Shown here piece by piece: positions 36,640-46,287 of a stretch of DNA of 64,000 nucleotides. The notes beneath the pieces are model-generated. The model was not told where the DNA came from. It saw only the letters and a list, made by a program, of their open reading frames with translations, and ran no database searches. The position numbers were made by a program, and so were the translations under genes. The stretch is from Pyrus communis (lineage: Eukaryota > Streptophyta > Magnoliopsida > Rosales > Rosaceae), in the NCBI RefSeq assembly GCF_963583255.1, contig NC_084808.1:10811501-10875500 (forward strand), read 5' to 3'. Positions within the stretch are counted from its first letter, which is position 1; the number at the start of each line of letters is the position of its first letter.

Positions 36640-37321
36640 AAAAAACATTTACAGAAATATGGATGTACATGTACATGAGTTAAAAAAAAATAAAAAAAAT
36701 AAAAGAGCCTTAATTGATCAGATGGAGCCTCATAACTCGGCGGAACTCCGAGAAGAAGAGGCGCCGGAGGTTGATTGTTGGGAGCCTCAACACTTGGTAA
36801 AACTCCAGAGGACGAAGGCAATAGGTGCCTCTGGAGTAAAGCCACAAACATTTGATGGTCATTCTAAATCCAACTTTCGGATTCCTGAAGCTGGTCAAGC
36901 TTTCTCTTCATGCTCATTGAGTAACTATTGGTAAGCATGTGCAACTCTCTGTTTTCATGCTTAAGCCCTCTAATCTCTTGCTTAAGACTCGCCACCTCAG
37001 CCATAAGTGACTCAACTTGACGAGTTCGAGCAAGAAGGCGTTGGCCCATGTTCGATACAGAGCTCGCACACTGAACACTGAAAGCCAAAGAGTCTTGAAT
37101 AGCCAGTTCATCAGACCGCTTGGAAAGGATCCTGTTATCCTTGGGGTGAGAAGATTTCTAGCAACTACTGTAGCGGTTATGTCATTCTTCATCACAGAGT
37201 CCCTAACTGTAAGAAGACCGTTGAGGGATACGAATGATGGATGCCATATGTTGTCTTGAGAAGGCAAGTCGACATCTTCCCCAACATTCAAATCAAGACG
37301 ACGATCAGATGGGCAAGCCAT
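36640..37321 (-). pseudogene. TAT-element antisense ORF (coiled-coil protein)
   Basis: On minus from 37321: MACPSDRRLDLNVGEDVDLP, then TVRDSVMKNDITATVVARNL, then a one-base deletion near 37133-37140 moves the frame to the one that continues through SNMGQRLLARTRQVESLMAE and the heptad-like EVASLKQEIRGLKHENREL. A stop follows near 36864, and the remainder (MFVALLQRHLLPSSSGVLPS, then Pro-rich repeats with EAP) is open in a third frame. TAT elements are known to carry an ORF in this position and orientation; its function is unknown. The coiled coil is my reading of the heptads. Confidence 0.7.
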
Positions 37322-37469
37322 ATGCAGAAATGAGGAAGGAAGAAGAGGTCAGGTAAATCAAAATCTCATAAATACAAAGAGGGTAGCTTCTACAGGCAGC
37401 AACTCTCAAACATGCTTTTGAAACACAATTGTTGCCTCTATAAAAAAGGAAGGGGCAATAGGGCTTATT

Positions 37470-37576
37470 CAGAAATCGAAGAGGTGCTTGCTCAAAAATC
37501 AAAGAGGCATTTGTTCAGAAATCGAAGAGACGCTTGCTCAGAAATCAAAGAGGCGTTTGTTCAGAAAGCAAATAGG
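37470..37576. repeat. 23-bp tandem repeat (five copies)
   Basis: Units begin CAGAAATCG/CAAAAATCA at 37470, 37493, 37516, 37539 and 37562, exactly 23 bp apart, alternating between two variants (46-bp higher order). It lies just upstream (minus) of the antisense ORF. Confidence 0.85.
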
Positions 37577-38030
37577 TATCACCCTCCAAACCTCAAAAGT
37601 CAGGCCGCTTATTCAAGGATCGAAGAGTCATCACTCTCTGAATTTCAAAAGCCAGATTTGCAGGATCAAAACTTGTTAGCACCTTTCACACGCAACCTCA
37701 ACTTTGCAGACATTACGGGCAACTTTGTCAAAGATTTCTGACAAAGTTGAAAATGCATAAATCTTACTGTTTCAATTACCCAATGGTTGCCGACAATAGT
37801 AAAGGAACAGTACCACCACTTGCTATTGGGAAATCCCTATATATGTCAACCTTCATCTTTCATGGCAAAGCAAACCTGCAAAAAATGCCTAACTCTTCCT
37901 CACCTCCGAGAGCGCACTCCCAGCGAAGCCTCTCGAAATACTCAGTTTTCCTCCTCCCCAAGGATACCTCTGCAAACAAGTTACACCAAAGCAAAAGTAT
38001 CACATATCATCAGGGTTGAAAACAAAAGTA

Positions 38031-38668
38031 TCTCATATCATACTTTTTCCCTATCTTTTCCTTTGCCCTTGCCCTTACCTACAGGACAAGGAGAAAGAGA
38101 GCAATCAGTCGGAACCTGAAATCAAACTTCCGATCTGGAACTGATTGCCTGGAACCTTTGCCTGGTTGCTTACCTTGCATTGTTCTCGAGTACTCATCAT
38201 CGCTGAGAATCAATGTTCTGAAAGACCATTTAAATGCAAAGGTTGTATTCCACTCTTGCATCAGGGATAAATACTACAAGAGGTGGAAGCAGAATGATCA
38301 ATGATGAGCTGGAACAGATCACTATACCACGACGCCCTTCCCTGCAGAATGGCATAATCCAGATGGAGGAGTCTAAGTCAAATCAAGCTCAGCATCGTTG
38401 CTCTAATCAAATAGCTCGAAAAGCTTCAACAATCTTTTGCTAGCACCATCACCGAAGAGCAAAGCCTTGCCTTGCAACGATGTCAAATTGCCACCACTTC
38501 TTTGAAAGCAAGAGAGTATCTCATATCATGCTTTTTCCTTGTCTTTTTCTTTGTCTTTGTTCTTACCTGCAGGACAAGGAGAAAGAGAGCAATCAGTCGG
38601 AACTTGAAGTCAAACTTCCAGTCAGGAACCGACTACCTGGAATCCTTCCCTAATTGCTTACCTAGCAT
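38031..38668 (+). repeat. About 150-bp direct repeat, 488 bp apart
   Basis: 38031-38180 and 38519-38668 share TCTCATATCAT...CTTTTTCC, GGACAAGGAGAAAGAGAGCA, CAATCAGTCGGAAC and CTTACCT.GCAT, with scattered mismatches. Part of the non-coding 3' region of the TAT element. Confidence 0.75.
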
Positions 38669-38914
38669 CTCTCTGCTGGGGAAATAGACAAGGCAGCAGA
38701 AGATACCACATTTGCCTAGATAACAAATAAGGCAAGCGAAAATGATACATTGAAGCATGTGGAGACAAGCACAACAAAACACGTGTCGATTCATCCGCTA
38801 CTTCTTCAAAAAGCAAAAGTATCTCATATTAGGGTTGAAAAGTACTGTAGACTTGACAGACCTGTTTTAAGTCGGCTCATTAAGACGTTGCCATGTGAGA
38901 TCGCTCGTGGTCCA

Positions 38915-39395
38915 ATTTCATTCAAGAACAAGCCTCGACGGCCCTTAAAGAAATCACAAGTCCGATTCAAGATCAAGTGTCCACCACCCTTGAATCAAGT
39001 TCAGCTCCAGATAAAAGGAGTAAATTCAGACATTCGGTGCCACTCTGGCAAAAGAAACCCCCTAGCCCAGTTTAAGAATAAGCTTGTGGAAAGTGAACGA
39101 TTGGAGGAAACCAGAAAATCCTCCAACCCTGTTCAAGATCAAAGCTGTGGAAAGTCAACAAGCACAAAGATCTACCACATAAAGCTCCTTATGGTCCAAT
39201 TTCATTCAAGATCAAGCATCGACGGCCCTTGAAGAAATTTCAAACAAAATTCAAGAATGAGCCTCAACGACACTTGAAGAAAACTTTTAGCCCAATTCAA
39301 GATCAAGCTTCCGTGGCCCTTGAAGAAATTTCTAGTCTATTTCAAGATCAAGCCTTGACGGCCCTTGGATCAACATCTACATTAAGGGACTTCAA
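38915..39395 (+). repeat. LTR-type hairpin units inside TAT 3' region
   Basis: Six or so diverged copies of the TTCAAGATCAAGCC...GGCCCTTGAAGAA unit that also fills the LTRs, at about 38919, 38965, 39205, 39249, 39294 and 39340. They lie just before the polypurine tract, so the module exists both inside and outside the LTR. Confidence 0.8.
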
Positions 39396-39454
39396 AACGC
39401 ATCTCCTACACCTGACAAGCACATGTACGAAACGCACCTTGAAGTGAGGGCATT

Positions 39455-40288
39455 TGTAGGCATCGAAATTTCGATGAAATGAATGTTGACCAATAATTAA
39501 AATTCCAACGCTCACGTGTCACATAAATTTTACACGTAGCGTGTGACTCAACGAAAAATCGAAATAAATCAGAAAAGTCATCAAATAGGACACGTGTCAA
39601 TACCTGGCAAAAATGATTTATTTCATCTGATTATTTAAATCCAAAAAATCAATTTTGGAATTCTATAAATAGGAAGGCAAGACATTCATTTTAGGAGACC
39701 AATTGATATCACACCAAAACCTTGAAGCTTTGAAATTCTAAAGCTCTCAAGCAAATCCCAAAGGATCAAGAAAGCTCTCTTCGTTCTTCGTCAAATCCTC
39801 CTTCAAGATCAAGCCTTGACGACTCTTGAAGAACTTCCACCAACTCAAGATCAAGCCCCGATGGCCCTTGAAGAAAGTGTTCATCGTTCATCATATGTTC
39901 ATCCTAAGATCAAGCCCCAACGGCCCTTGGATGAACAACATCAACAAATCCACACATCCAACAGTTCTTCAAGATCAAGCCCAAAAGCCCTTGAAGATCC
40001 GTTCATCACCGTTCTTCAAGATCAAGCCCAAAAGCCCTTGAAGATTCCCTCATCCATCAACCTTCAAGATCAAGCTCCAATGCCCCTAGAAGAAACTTCA
40101 AACCATTCATCCAAGATCAAGCCTCGACAACCCTTGAATCAATTGCACATCCACAAGTCAACACCTTACGGAGATCAAATCAGAGGATCAAATTACAAAG
40201 AGATTGTAACCCCAAAATCCTTAATACAAAATATTATTTTGTACACGTGTTCTTGTCTTGTTCGTCATCAAGAACTTTCGTGTTTACA
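39455..40288 (+). repeat. 3' LTR of TAT element (834 bp)
   Basis: Aligns with 26582-27455, preceded by purine-rich GAAGTGAGGG (39441-39450), the likely polypurine tract. It is 40 bp shorter, mainly because it has seven rather than eight hairpin units, and it carries an extra TTTTACACG near 39528. The two LTRs differ at many positions, so the insertion is not recent. Confidence 0.85.
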
Positions 40289-41163
40289 AAATCACTTAAC
40301 CAAAGGTAACAAATTCACTCGACGTCGTTAATCGTGGATTTGCTCAACACGATCAAGTCTAACACTTGCTTTAAGAGGAAAAACTCACTCTCTTCTTAGT
40401 TTGATTTTAATTCACTATTTGACTACGTAACCTTACATATTGAGCCCTTTAAATAGGAGGTTATCTTACATTGGTAGAATAGATAGCTAATAACATATTC
40501 TAGTTACAATGCAACATAATTAAAATAGATCAAAGCATGGCTTTAATAGATGAGAAGCCACCAACATCCATTTTTAATATAGGAACCATACTTATTGTAG
40601 TGCCTACATCATACTTCGCTTCTTGAAAAAAACTCGTCCTTGAGTTTCATTTCGTTTTCCTCGATCTTTTGGATGACCTTGCAAATTCTTCCACAGCAAC
40701 CACACTAGCAAAATGAAGTTCAAGGCGGTCAAAGTGTTCCAAGGAAAAAAAGATCCAAATTCCACTTCCCTAATTCTTCCAACCGTTGTAGGCCCCAGTT
40801 CCTTCTTCTTGATTGAAATTAACAACATAAATCTAAAATGTTTCTTGAGTTGAGTAAGGATGGAAGGATATTAAGGAATCAAAATTATCTTCACCGATTC
40901 TTTTCTTCAAAAGTTTCCTCTCTAGATTGTGAGTAATGAAATATTCCCAAACGCAATCATTATTCTCATGCAAAGTTTTTACCTTTATGAAATTGTACAT
41001 AAAACATTTCCACCATTGTACTTACATCATGTGGATAACGCCAATCCACAAAGCCTTATCTCCTAGTAACGGATAAACTCTTTGATGGGCCTCATCAACA
41101 GTATAGTCGTCTTCATTATCATACTTGTTGTAAATTGGCGGTGAATTCCAATCGACGCAACTA

Positions 41164-42147
41164 GAGGCGGATGCATTGAGGGGCAGGGGGTCATATGAGC
41201 CCCCTGAACTTGGGTGAATGTCCATAGATAACTTGAGTGCTGACCCCCAAACTTCGGTGAATGTCCCTGGATAACTTGGATGGTGCCCCTTTGAAGATTG
41301 TAGTTGGCTTCATACATGCCCTCCAACTGTAAGAGTGGCTCTTCTTATTATTTTTTTTTAATAAATATTACTTTGTCAAAACCACATAGTTTTGGACCCT
41401 TAGTTTAATTAAAAATAAATAAAAATAAATAAATAAATAAATAATAAATAAATAAAACACCAAGAGCCAAAAAAATAAGTGCATGGATGATGGATATGTT
41501 ACTCAAGGGAGTTAATAGCATGGAGCTCAAAGAATGACAAACTTCCATCATTATCATGTGGAGCTCTTTATTGCTATCGTTGATAAACAACTTGTGGAAT
41601 TAAATAGTCGTTTTGATGAGGTAAATACATAGTTGCTTCTTTGTTTGGCAAGTTTGAGCCATGATGATTCATTCTTGCCTTTTGATGAACAAAAGCTAAT
41701 ATGTTTTGTGCAATTTTATCTGAATGAATTTACTACTTGTCAACTCTTGGCACTTGAAGATCAACTTGGGCATTATATTCTTGATATGCGTTCGAGTAGT
41801 GAATTTTCTCAATTGAAAAGAATTGGTAGCCTTGCAAAAAAAATGGTGGACATTGGGAGGAATAGAGTATATAATCATGTGTATTTGCTAATTACATTGG
41901 CTTTGGTTCTACCAGTTACTATTGCTTCAGTGGAGAGAGGTTTTTCCGCTACGAATATTGTGAAGACTCCATTGCAGAACCGAATGAGAGATCAATAGTT
42001 GAGTGATAGTATGATGGTTTATTTGTTCTATAAGTTATGAATGATGGAACTATAATTTAATTTTTAAGGTTATTATATGTCTAAGAAATGTTTGTAAACT
42101 TTTATTTGTGACCCCCCCAAAATATTTTTTATGGATCCATCATTGGA
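41164..42147 (+). mobile_element. hAT transposon remnant (984 bp)
   Basis: Flanked by 8-bp repeats CGCAACTA (41156-41163) and TGCAACTA (42148-42155), one mismatch; 8 bp is the hAT duplication length. The ends GAGGCGGATGCA and, reversed, CCAATGATGGATCCA share a GGATnCA terminal-inverted-repeat core. It holds only the transposase C-terminus (see 41633-42040). An internally deleted derivative sitting in the Gypsy derivative. Confidence 0.75.
41633..42040 (+). pseudogene. hAT transposase C-terminal dimerisation domain
   Basis: MLLCLASLSHDDSFLPFDEQ leads to the hATC block: LALVLPVTIASVERGFSATN then KTPLQNRMRDQ, stop, LSDSMMVYLF. The SVER.FSA.N..KT..RNRM pattern is diagnostic of the dimerisation domain of the zinc-finger MYM/TTF-type hAT group. 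The N-terminal zinc finger and the catalytic DDE region are gone. Confidence 0.8.
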
Positions 42148-42241
42148 TGCAACTACTTTCTTCAACGATGTGGTGTTGAAACGGATTGATAATCATAGCC
42201 ATGATCTTCAATCACAGCGGAAAACTTGCTCCGGTGTCACT

Positions 42242-42620
42242 TGACGCAGTAGAGAAGCAAATGACCTAGGGAAATAGAAAGAATGGGATAGATACCTAGG
42301 AATCACTCAACCAGGGGCAACCGATTTGCTCAATGTCACCAATCGTGGATTCACTCAACATGACCAAGTCTAATACTTGATTTAAGGAAGGAGAAAAATC
42401 ACTCTCTTCTTAGCTTTAATTCACTAATTGGGTACTTAACCTTACATATGGAGCCCTTTAAATAGGAGGTTACCTTACATTGGTAGGATAGACAATTATT
42501 AACATATTATAGTTACAATGCAACCTAATTAAAATAGATCAAAACATGACTTTGATAGATAAAAAACCACCAACATCGATATTTTATATAAGGACCATTC
42601 TTCTTGCAGTGCCTACATCA
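42242..42620 (-). repeat. 5' LTR of the deleted Gypsy derivative
   Basis: 379 bp, starting TGACGCAG and ending CTACATCA on plus. It serves as the undisturbed reference that shows where the TAT element cut the partner LTR. Confidence 0.7.
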
Positions 42621-43241
42621 CTAAGTGCTTGGGGAAACCCAGGAGACAGTTATGACCTTCTGGTCTGCTCTAATACAAATGGAGTTCCCTCTGTAGCCGA
42701 TGAAATTTGATTGCCTTTAATATTGGGAATTTTCCGTTAATGTATTTGAATTTGTCGGTTTGAATGTTACGGTAGAAAGTTGCATCCCTAAGCCTAACGA
42801 TATATAATCTAACAGGAAATTGAAACCATACTATTACACGTGATAATTAATGCCCGGCTTGTATTATATTCTGTTTCGTTTATTTTAATCGGAGGAGTTT
42901 AAATATTTTTAATTTTTTGAAAAGATTTATGAATAAAGGGCAACCTCAACCTAACATGGTTCTCCAATTTGCGAGAGTTAGGGGAACGTTTATCTATACG
43001 ATTCTACTCTTGTTTTGCAAAGAAACTGTTTTCAAGACTCGACCCCATGACCTTTAGGTTAGAAGCAACATTTCCGTTGCACCAAAATGCGCACCACAAG
43101 GTGTCTTTAAAACAACAGAAGGGGACTGTATATATTGAAATGTTAAATTACGAAAGAACTAGAATTGATTATAGTTATGATACGTAGAGAAAACAATAAA
43201 AGAAATTAAATCAAAATAATTGCTACATGAAAGTACATCAG
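42621..43241. other. Intergenic, 3' side of XTH
   Basis: AT-rich, no gene seen. The downstream region of the XTH gene (transcribed on minus) ends here and should hold its 3' UTR and poly(A) signals; AATAAA occurs near 43194 on the plus strand only. Confidence 0.4.
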
Positions 43242-44397
43242 TTAAGATTTGCATTCAACAGGGAATTCCTGGGGAAATCGCTTTCCGTCAGTGCAGTAAT
43301 TATAGATCATGTAGTTGTTTTGGACCCAGCTAAGCCTCTTCTTCCCAATTGAATCGAGCTCTTCTGATAGCCATGCATTACTTTGTGATGGTGAAGATTT
43401 GCATGAAGATGCTCCATTTGATGGCCAAACACAAGCGTTATCGGCAGTGAAATTCCTGTATGAAGCAGTGAAAGGAGCTCTACTCCAATCTGTTTTGATA
43501 AGTCCACCCCTTGTGGCCCAATCATCCGCATTCCAGAGGCTAGAGTGTATCCTCATTGGTTGGTGCTTTGGAAAAGGAACACCAACTGATTCGAAGTTCT
43601 TGAACTCTCTAATTGGAGTACCATCCACAGAGAAACTGTAACAGAAAAAGGAAAGAAAAAATTGTTAGAGAATTAATTAAAGCAAAAATTTTTGGAAAGA
43701 TAAATATTGAAAATTTGGACAAGTGAGTTATTTACATTATGCAATGTGGATTCCAGAGGATGGAATAGGTGTGAAAGTCAGCCGTTGGGTCAAACCAGAG
43801 GTAGAATTGTTGCTCTCTGTTGCCTTTGCCTTGGCTAAAGACATTGGTGTGCAGAATGTAAGGGTCTCCAGTCAAGTTACCCAAGAACTCAAAATCTACC
43901 TCATCCCATGCTGATCCTTTTGATGATAACTGCAAGTGTTAACAACATTATTGTTAAATTGTTAATGAATCGATCAGAAAGGAATTCGAACCCTGGTGCA
44001 AACAAGAGGCGGACACACTGTCCTAGGGTTCCTAGCGAACAAGCCTAAGAATCTGTTATCAAATACTAGAAAACTTGAAGAGTGAAATGAGTTTTGAAAA
44101 TGGATGAAAACATACATAGTAGGCTGTGACAGTGCCAGCAGAGTTTCCAGGGACAAGCTTGATCTGCATGTCAATCTTGCCGAACAAATACTCATTTTTG
44201 GATTCGAATGCAGAGCCAGAGACTTTGTCAAGTGAAAGAGTGAGAAGCTCGCCATTGTTGAGTATCTTAGCTCGACCGTCTCCCCATGTAATCTCAAATT
44301 CCTGGTTAAAGTTACCAGCAGAGGCAAATATTAAAGAGCTTATAGCACGAGAAGTCAGCAGCGTTAATAATGAAATAAGTGATTTGAAGGAAGCCAT
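43242..44397 (-). CDS. Xyloglucan endotransglucosylase/hydrolase (XTH), three exons
   Basis: Exons on minus: 44116-44397 (282 nt), 43736-43929 (194 nt) and 43242-43635 (394 nt), all GT-AG, giving 289 aa in one frame. The enzyme cuts and rejoins xyloglucan in the cell wall (GH16 family). A hydrophobic signal peptide ([19 protein letters not shown]...FASA) precedes GNFNQEF. The catalytic block is [11 protein letters not shown], with all three acidic residues, followed directly by the conserved N-glycosylation site NLTGD. The substrate-cleft GDPYILHTN and [17 protein letters not shown] are intact. The C-terminal XET domain has [15 protein letters not shown] and four Cys, ending [20 protein letters not shown]. 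Length and exon phases match the family, and no break is seen. Predicted secreted. Confidence 0.93.
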
Positions 44398-44789
44398 GGG
44401 TTTTGTTTGTAAATGGGGGTAGAAACTAGACAGCTATAAGGTGGTGAGTTTGATGTAGGTAGCAATGCATGGCTTAGGGTTTATGTAGTAATGGATGGAG
44501 CAGATGTGGTTTGGCTGAGGGGAAAGAGAATAGGATGGTCCAATTTGATAGCTGTGCCCAGTTAGCTCCTGAGCTCATCACATATGCAATATGCAAGGGG
44601 AACTGGAGCCAAAACCCAATAAACCGGATCGCGGGTTTTGAACAGATTTTATGTGAGGAAAGTGTTTGATGGGGGGGGTTTGGGATTGGGAACCTTCGGA
44701 CTTTACCAACATTTTTTGCTTTTATCTGCCACCGACAATAGTGTCCTACCAAAGTCCACACGTGTGCATCCCAGCCAGGAGAAAACATG
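44398..44789 (-). promoter_or_regulatory. 5' flank of XTH (putative promoter)
   Basis: Upstream of the ATG at 44395-44397 on minus. A TACATAAACC stretch at about 44478-44487 (minus) could be a weak TATA box about 85 bp before the ATG. The CACTA relic begins about 390 bp upstream, so the proximal promoter is short and may be influenced by it. No proven element. Confidence 0.3.
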
Positions 44790-45990
44790 AGTACGCCACA
44801 TTTTTTACCACATACTACAGAAAAGTGTATCTCTTACAAAAGACAATTCGACGTGAAAAACTTGGGCGACGAAATGTTCACATTTTTGTACCCCATAGTA
44901 CGGTAATTGATATACAATACTACTACAGAAAAGTGTTCCTGACTAATTGAACGAAATACAATTCATCATGCAAAAATTTGAGCAACGAACATTTTGCCGC
45001 CCCTCTACACTTGGGCAAAGTTTGAGATGCAAACGTTTGCGGGACGAACAATAAAGCTTCATCACACATGAATGTTTACACAATGAAATTTAGGTTAGAA
45101 ACACGACAAAAAACTTTGTCGCAAGAAACTTATCGTAAAAAAAAATACTTCGTGACACTAAAATTGAGGTGATGAAGCACCTTGTCACAACATGCTTAAG
45201 GTGACAAATGCCTTCACGGTGCTGAAGTTTAGGCGGCATACCAACTTCATGTCAAAAAACCTTGAGCGACTAGATACATTGTTGGGTAAACCAAAGCACA
45301 ATGAAATCTTTACTCGCACATTTAGTTCTTGATATTTTTTTTGAATTAAAATTTCGTCGTGCTTACTTTTAAGCTACGAAATATGTACATTTTTTTTATT
45401 AATTTTATTTAATTAATTAATTTTTAATTAAATTGGATATTTTAATTAATTTAATGATTTAGTATTTAAAATACAAAATAATAATAATAATAAACAATGT
45501 ACAAAAGCTATTAATATTATATATAGAAATGTACGTATAAAAAAAAATATATTATACTATCCTAATACAAAATGACTATGGAGGTGACGATTGGGAATTT
45601 GTTGGGTACAGCAACTGGGAACTCGGTGGCTGAGGTGGCTGGGAACTCGAAAATTTAATGCCTAAAAACTGGACAGTGTGTAAGATGTGGCTCATCTAGT
45701 TGCCCCAGACTGCAAGTTGCTGCTTCAGGTCCTGAACTTTCGCCATCCACGTGGCAACTTGTCCCGAGCTGTCTCTGGAAAGATGAAGCCAGTGTCACGG
45801 ACTCGCACATTCTCCATTCCCCGATAAATCCTATTAGGCCTACAACCAAGGGTCTAGTCTAGTGTCTCAATCATGATCAGAAGTCTTGCATCCTCGGTCA
45901 GAGTCACCTCTTCTATACAGGTGTCTAGGGGAATCTACGAAGCAATCTCCTGGAGAAGAGCATTCTCCAGTAACCTGTAATAATTAAGAA
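44790..45990 (-). mobile_element. CACTA (En/Spm)-like transposon relic
   Basis: 44790-45300 holds many short motifs around GGCGACGAAA, GCGACTA and related forms in both orientations, like the sub-terminal repeats of CACTA elements, near an ACATACTACAGAAAAGTG end (44810). On minus, about 45990-45590 decodes in broken frames to a helical QVATWMAKVQDLKQQLAVWG and Pro/Ser-rich SSSQPPQPPSSQ tail resembling the C-terminus of plant CACTA proteins. The termini are degraded, with no clear TSD. Confidence 0.5.
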
Positions 45991-46287
45991 AATACATTTA
46001 AAAAATTTCAATATTTATACACGAAAGAAAAAGGCAACAGTCAAACAAACTTACATTGAGCTACTCAGCTATCTCGGAATTTATAAATTGATATGCGTTA
46101 ATTTTCTTTTTGAATTCATAAATATAGAAATTTAGATTATATGTGTGGAAAAAAAAAAATATTTGAAATTTGGCATATCCATTCCCAAGTTTAAATACAA
46201 TGTAAATTATTTTTGTTTCCAAATTTCCGTAAGTGAGAGTTAAAAAAAAACAAAAAAACAAAAAACTCAACTATGAGTAGCCACCAC
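45991..46287. other. Unassigned sequence
   Basis: AT-rich, no gene. It may be the rest of the CACTA relic. The chromovirus target duplication ends it. Confidence 0.4.
46283..46287. repeat. Target-site duplication ACCAC (left)
   Basis: Equal to 56411-56415. Confidence 0.9.

Larger units (their letters stand above)
26582..40288 (+). mobile_element. TAT-lineage Ty3/Gypsy retrotransposon (13.7 kb)
   Basis: LTRs at 26582-27455 and 39455-40288 (both starting TGTAGRCATCG and ending with a CA dinucleotide). A primer-binding-like TTTGGCATGCCCAGTGGG follows at about 27459. Order is gag, protease, RT, RNase H, a second RNase H, integrase, then about 4.8 kb of 3' sequence holding tandem repeats and an antisense ORF. 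The dual RNase H, long 3' region and antisense ORF mark the TAT group (established for Ogre/Retand-type elements). Flanks GAATT and AAATC fit a decayed 5-bp duplication of GAATC. All coding parts carry stops or frameshifts. Confidence 0.9.
40289..42620 (-). mobile_element. Internally deleted Ty3/Gypsy derivative (minus), carrying a hAT
   Basis: Two related LTRs, 40289-40611 (plus its cut-off end 26522-26581) and 42242-42620, share ATCGTGGATT, CACTCTCTTCTTAG, GAGCCCTTTAAATAGGAGGT and GTGCCTACATCA. On minus the left LTR is preceded by a CAAGAAGCGAAGTA-type polypurine remnant (40612-40640), and 42160-42235 looks like a leader and primer-binding site (GGAGCAAGTTTTCCGC). Between them only about 550 bp of element sequence remains once the hAT is removed, so gag-pol is deleted. 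Confidence 0.7.

Noticed and set aside
37321..39450. Envelope-like gene before the TAT 3' LTR on plus
   Set aside because: No long plus-strand frame, transmembrane segment or envelope-like motif; only repeats and fragments are seen.
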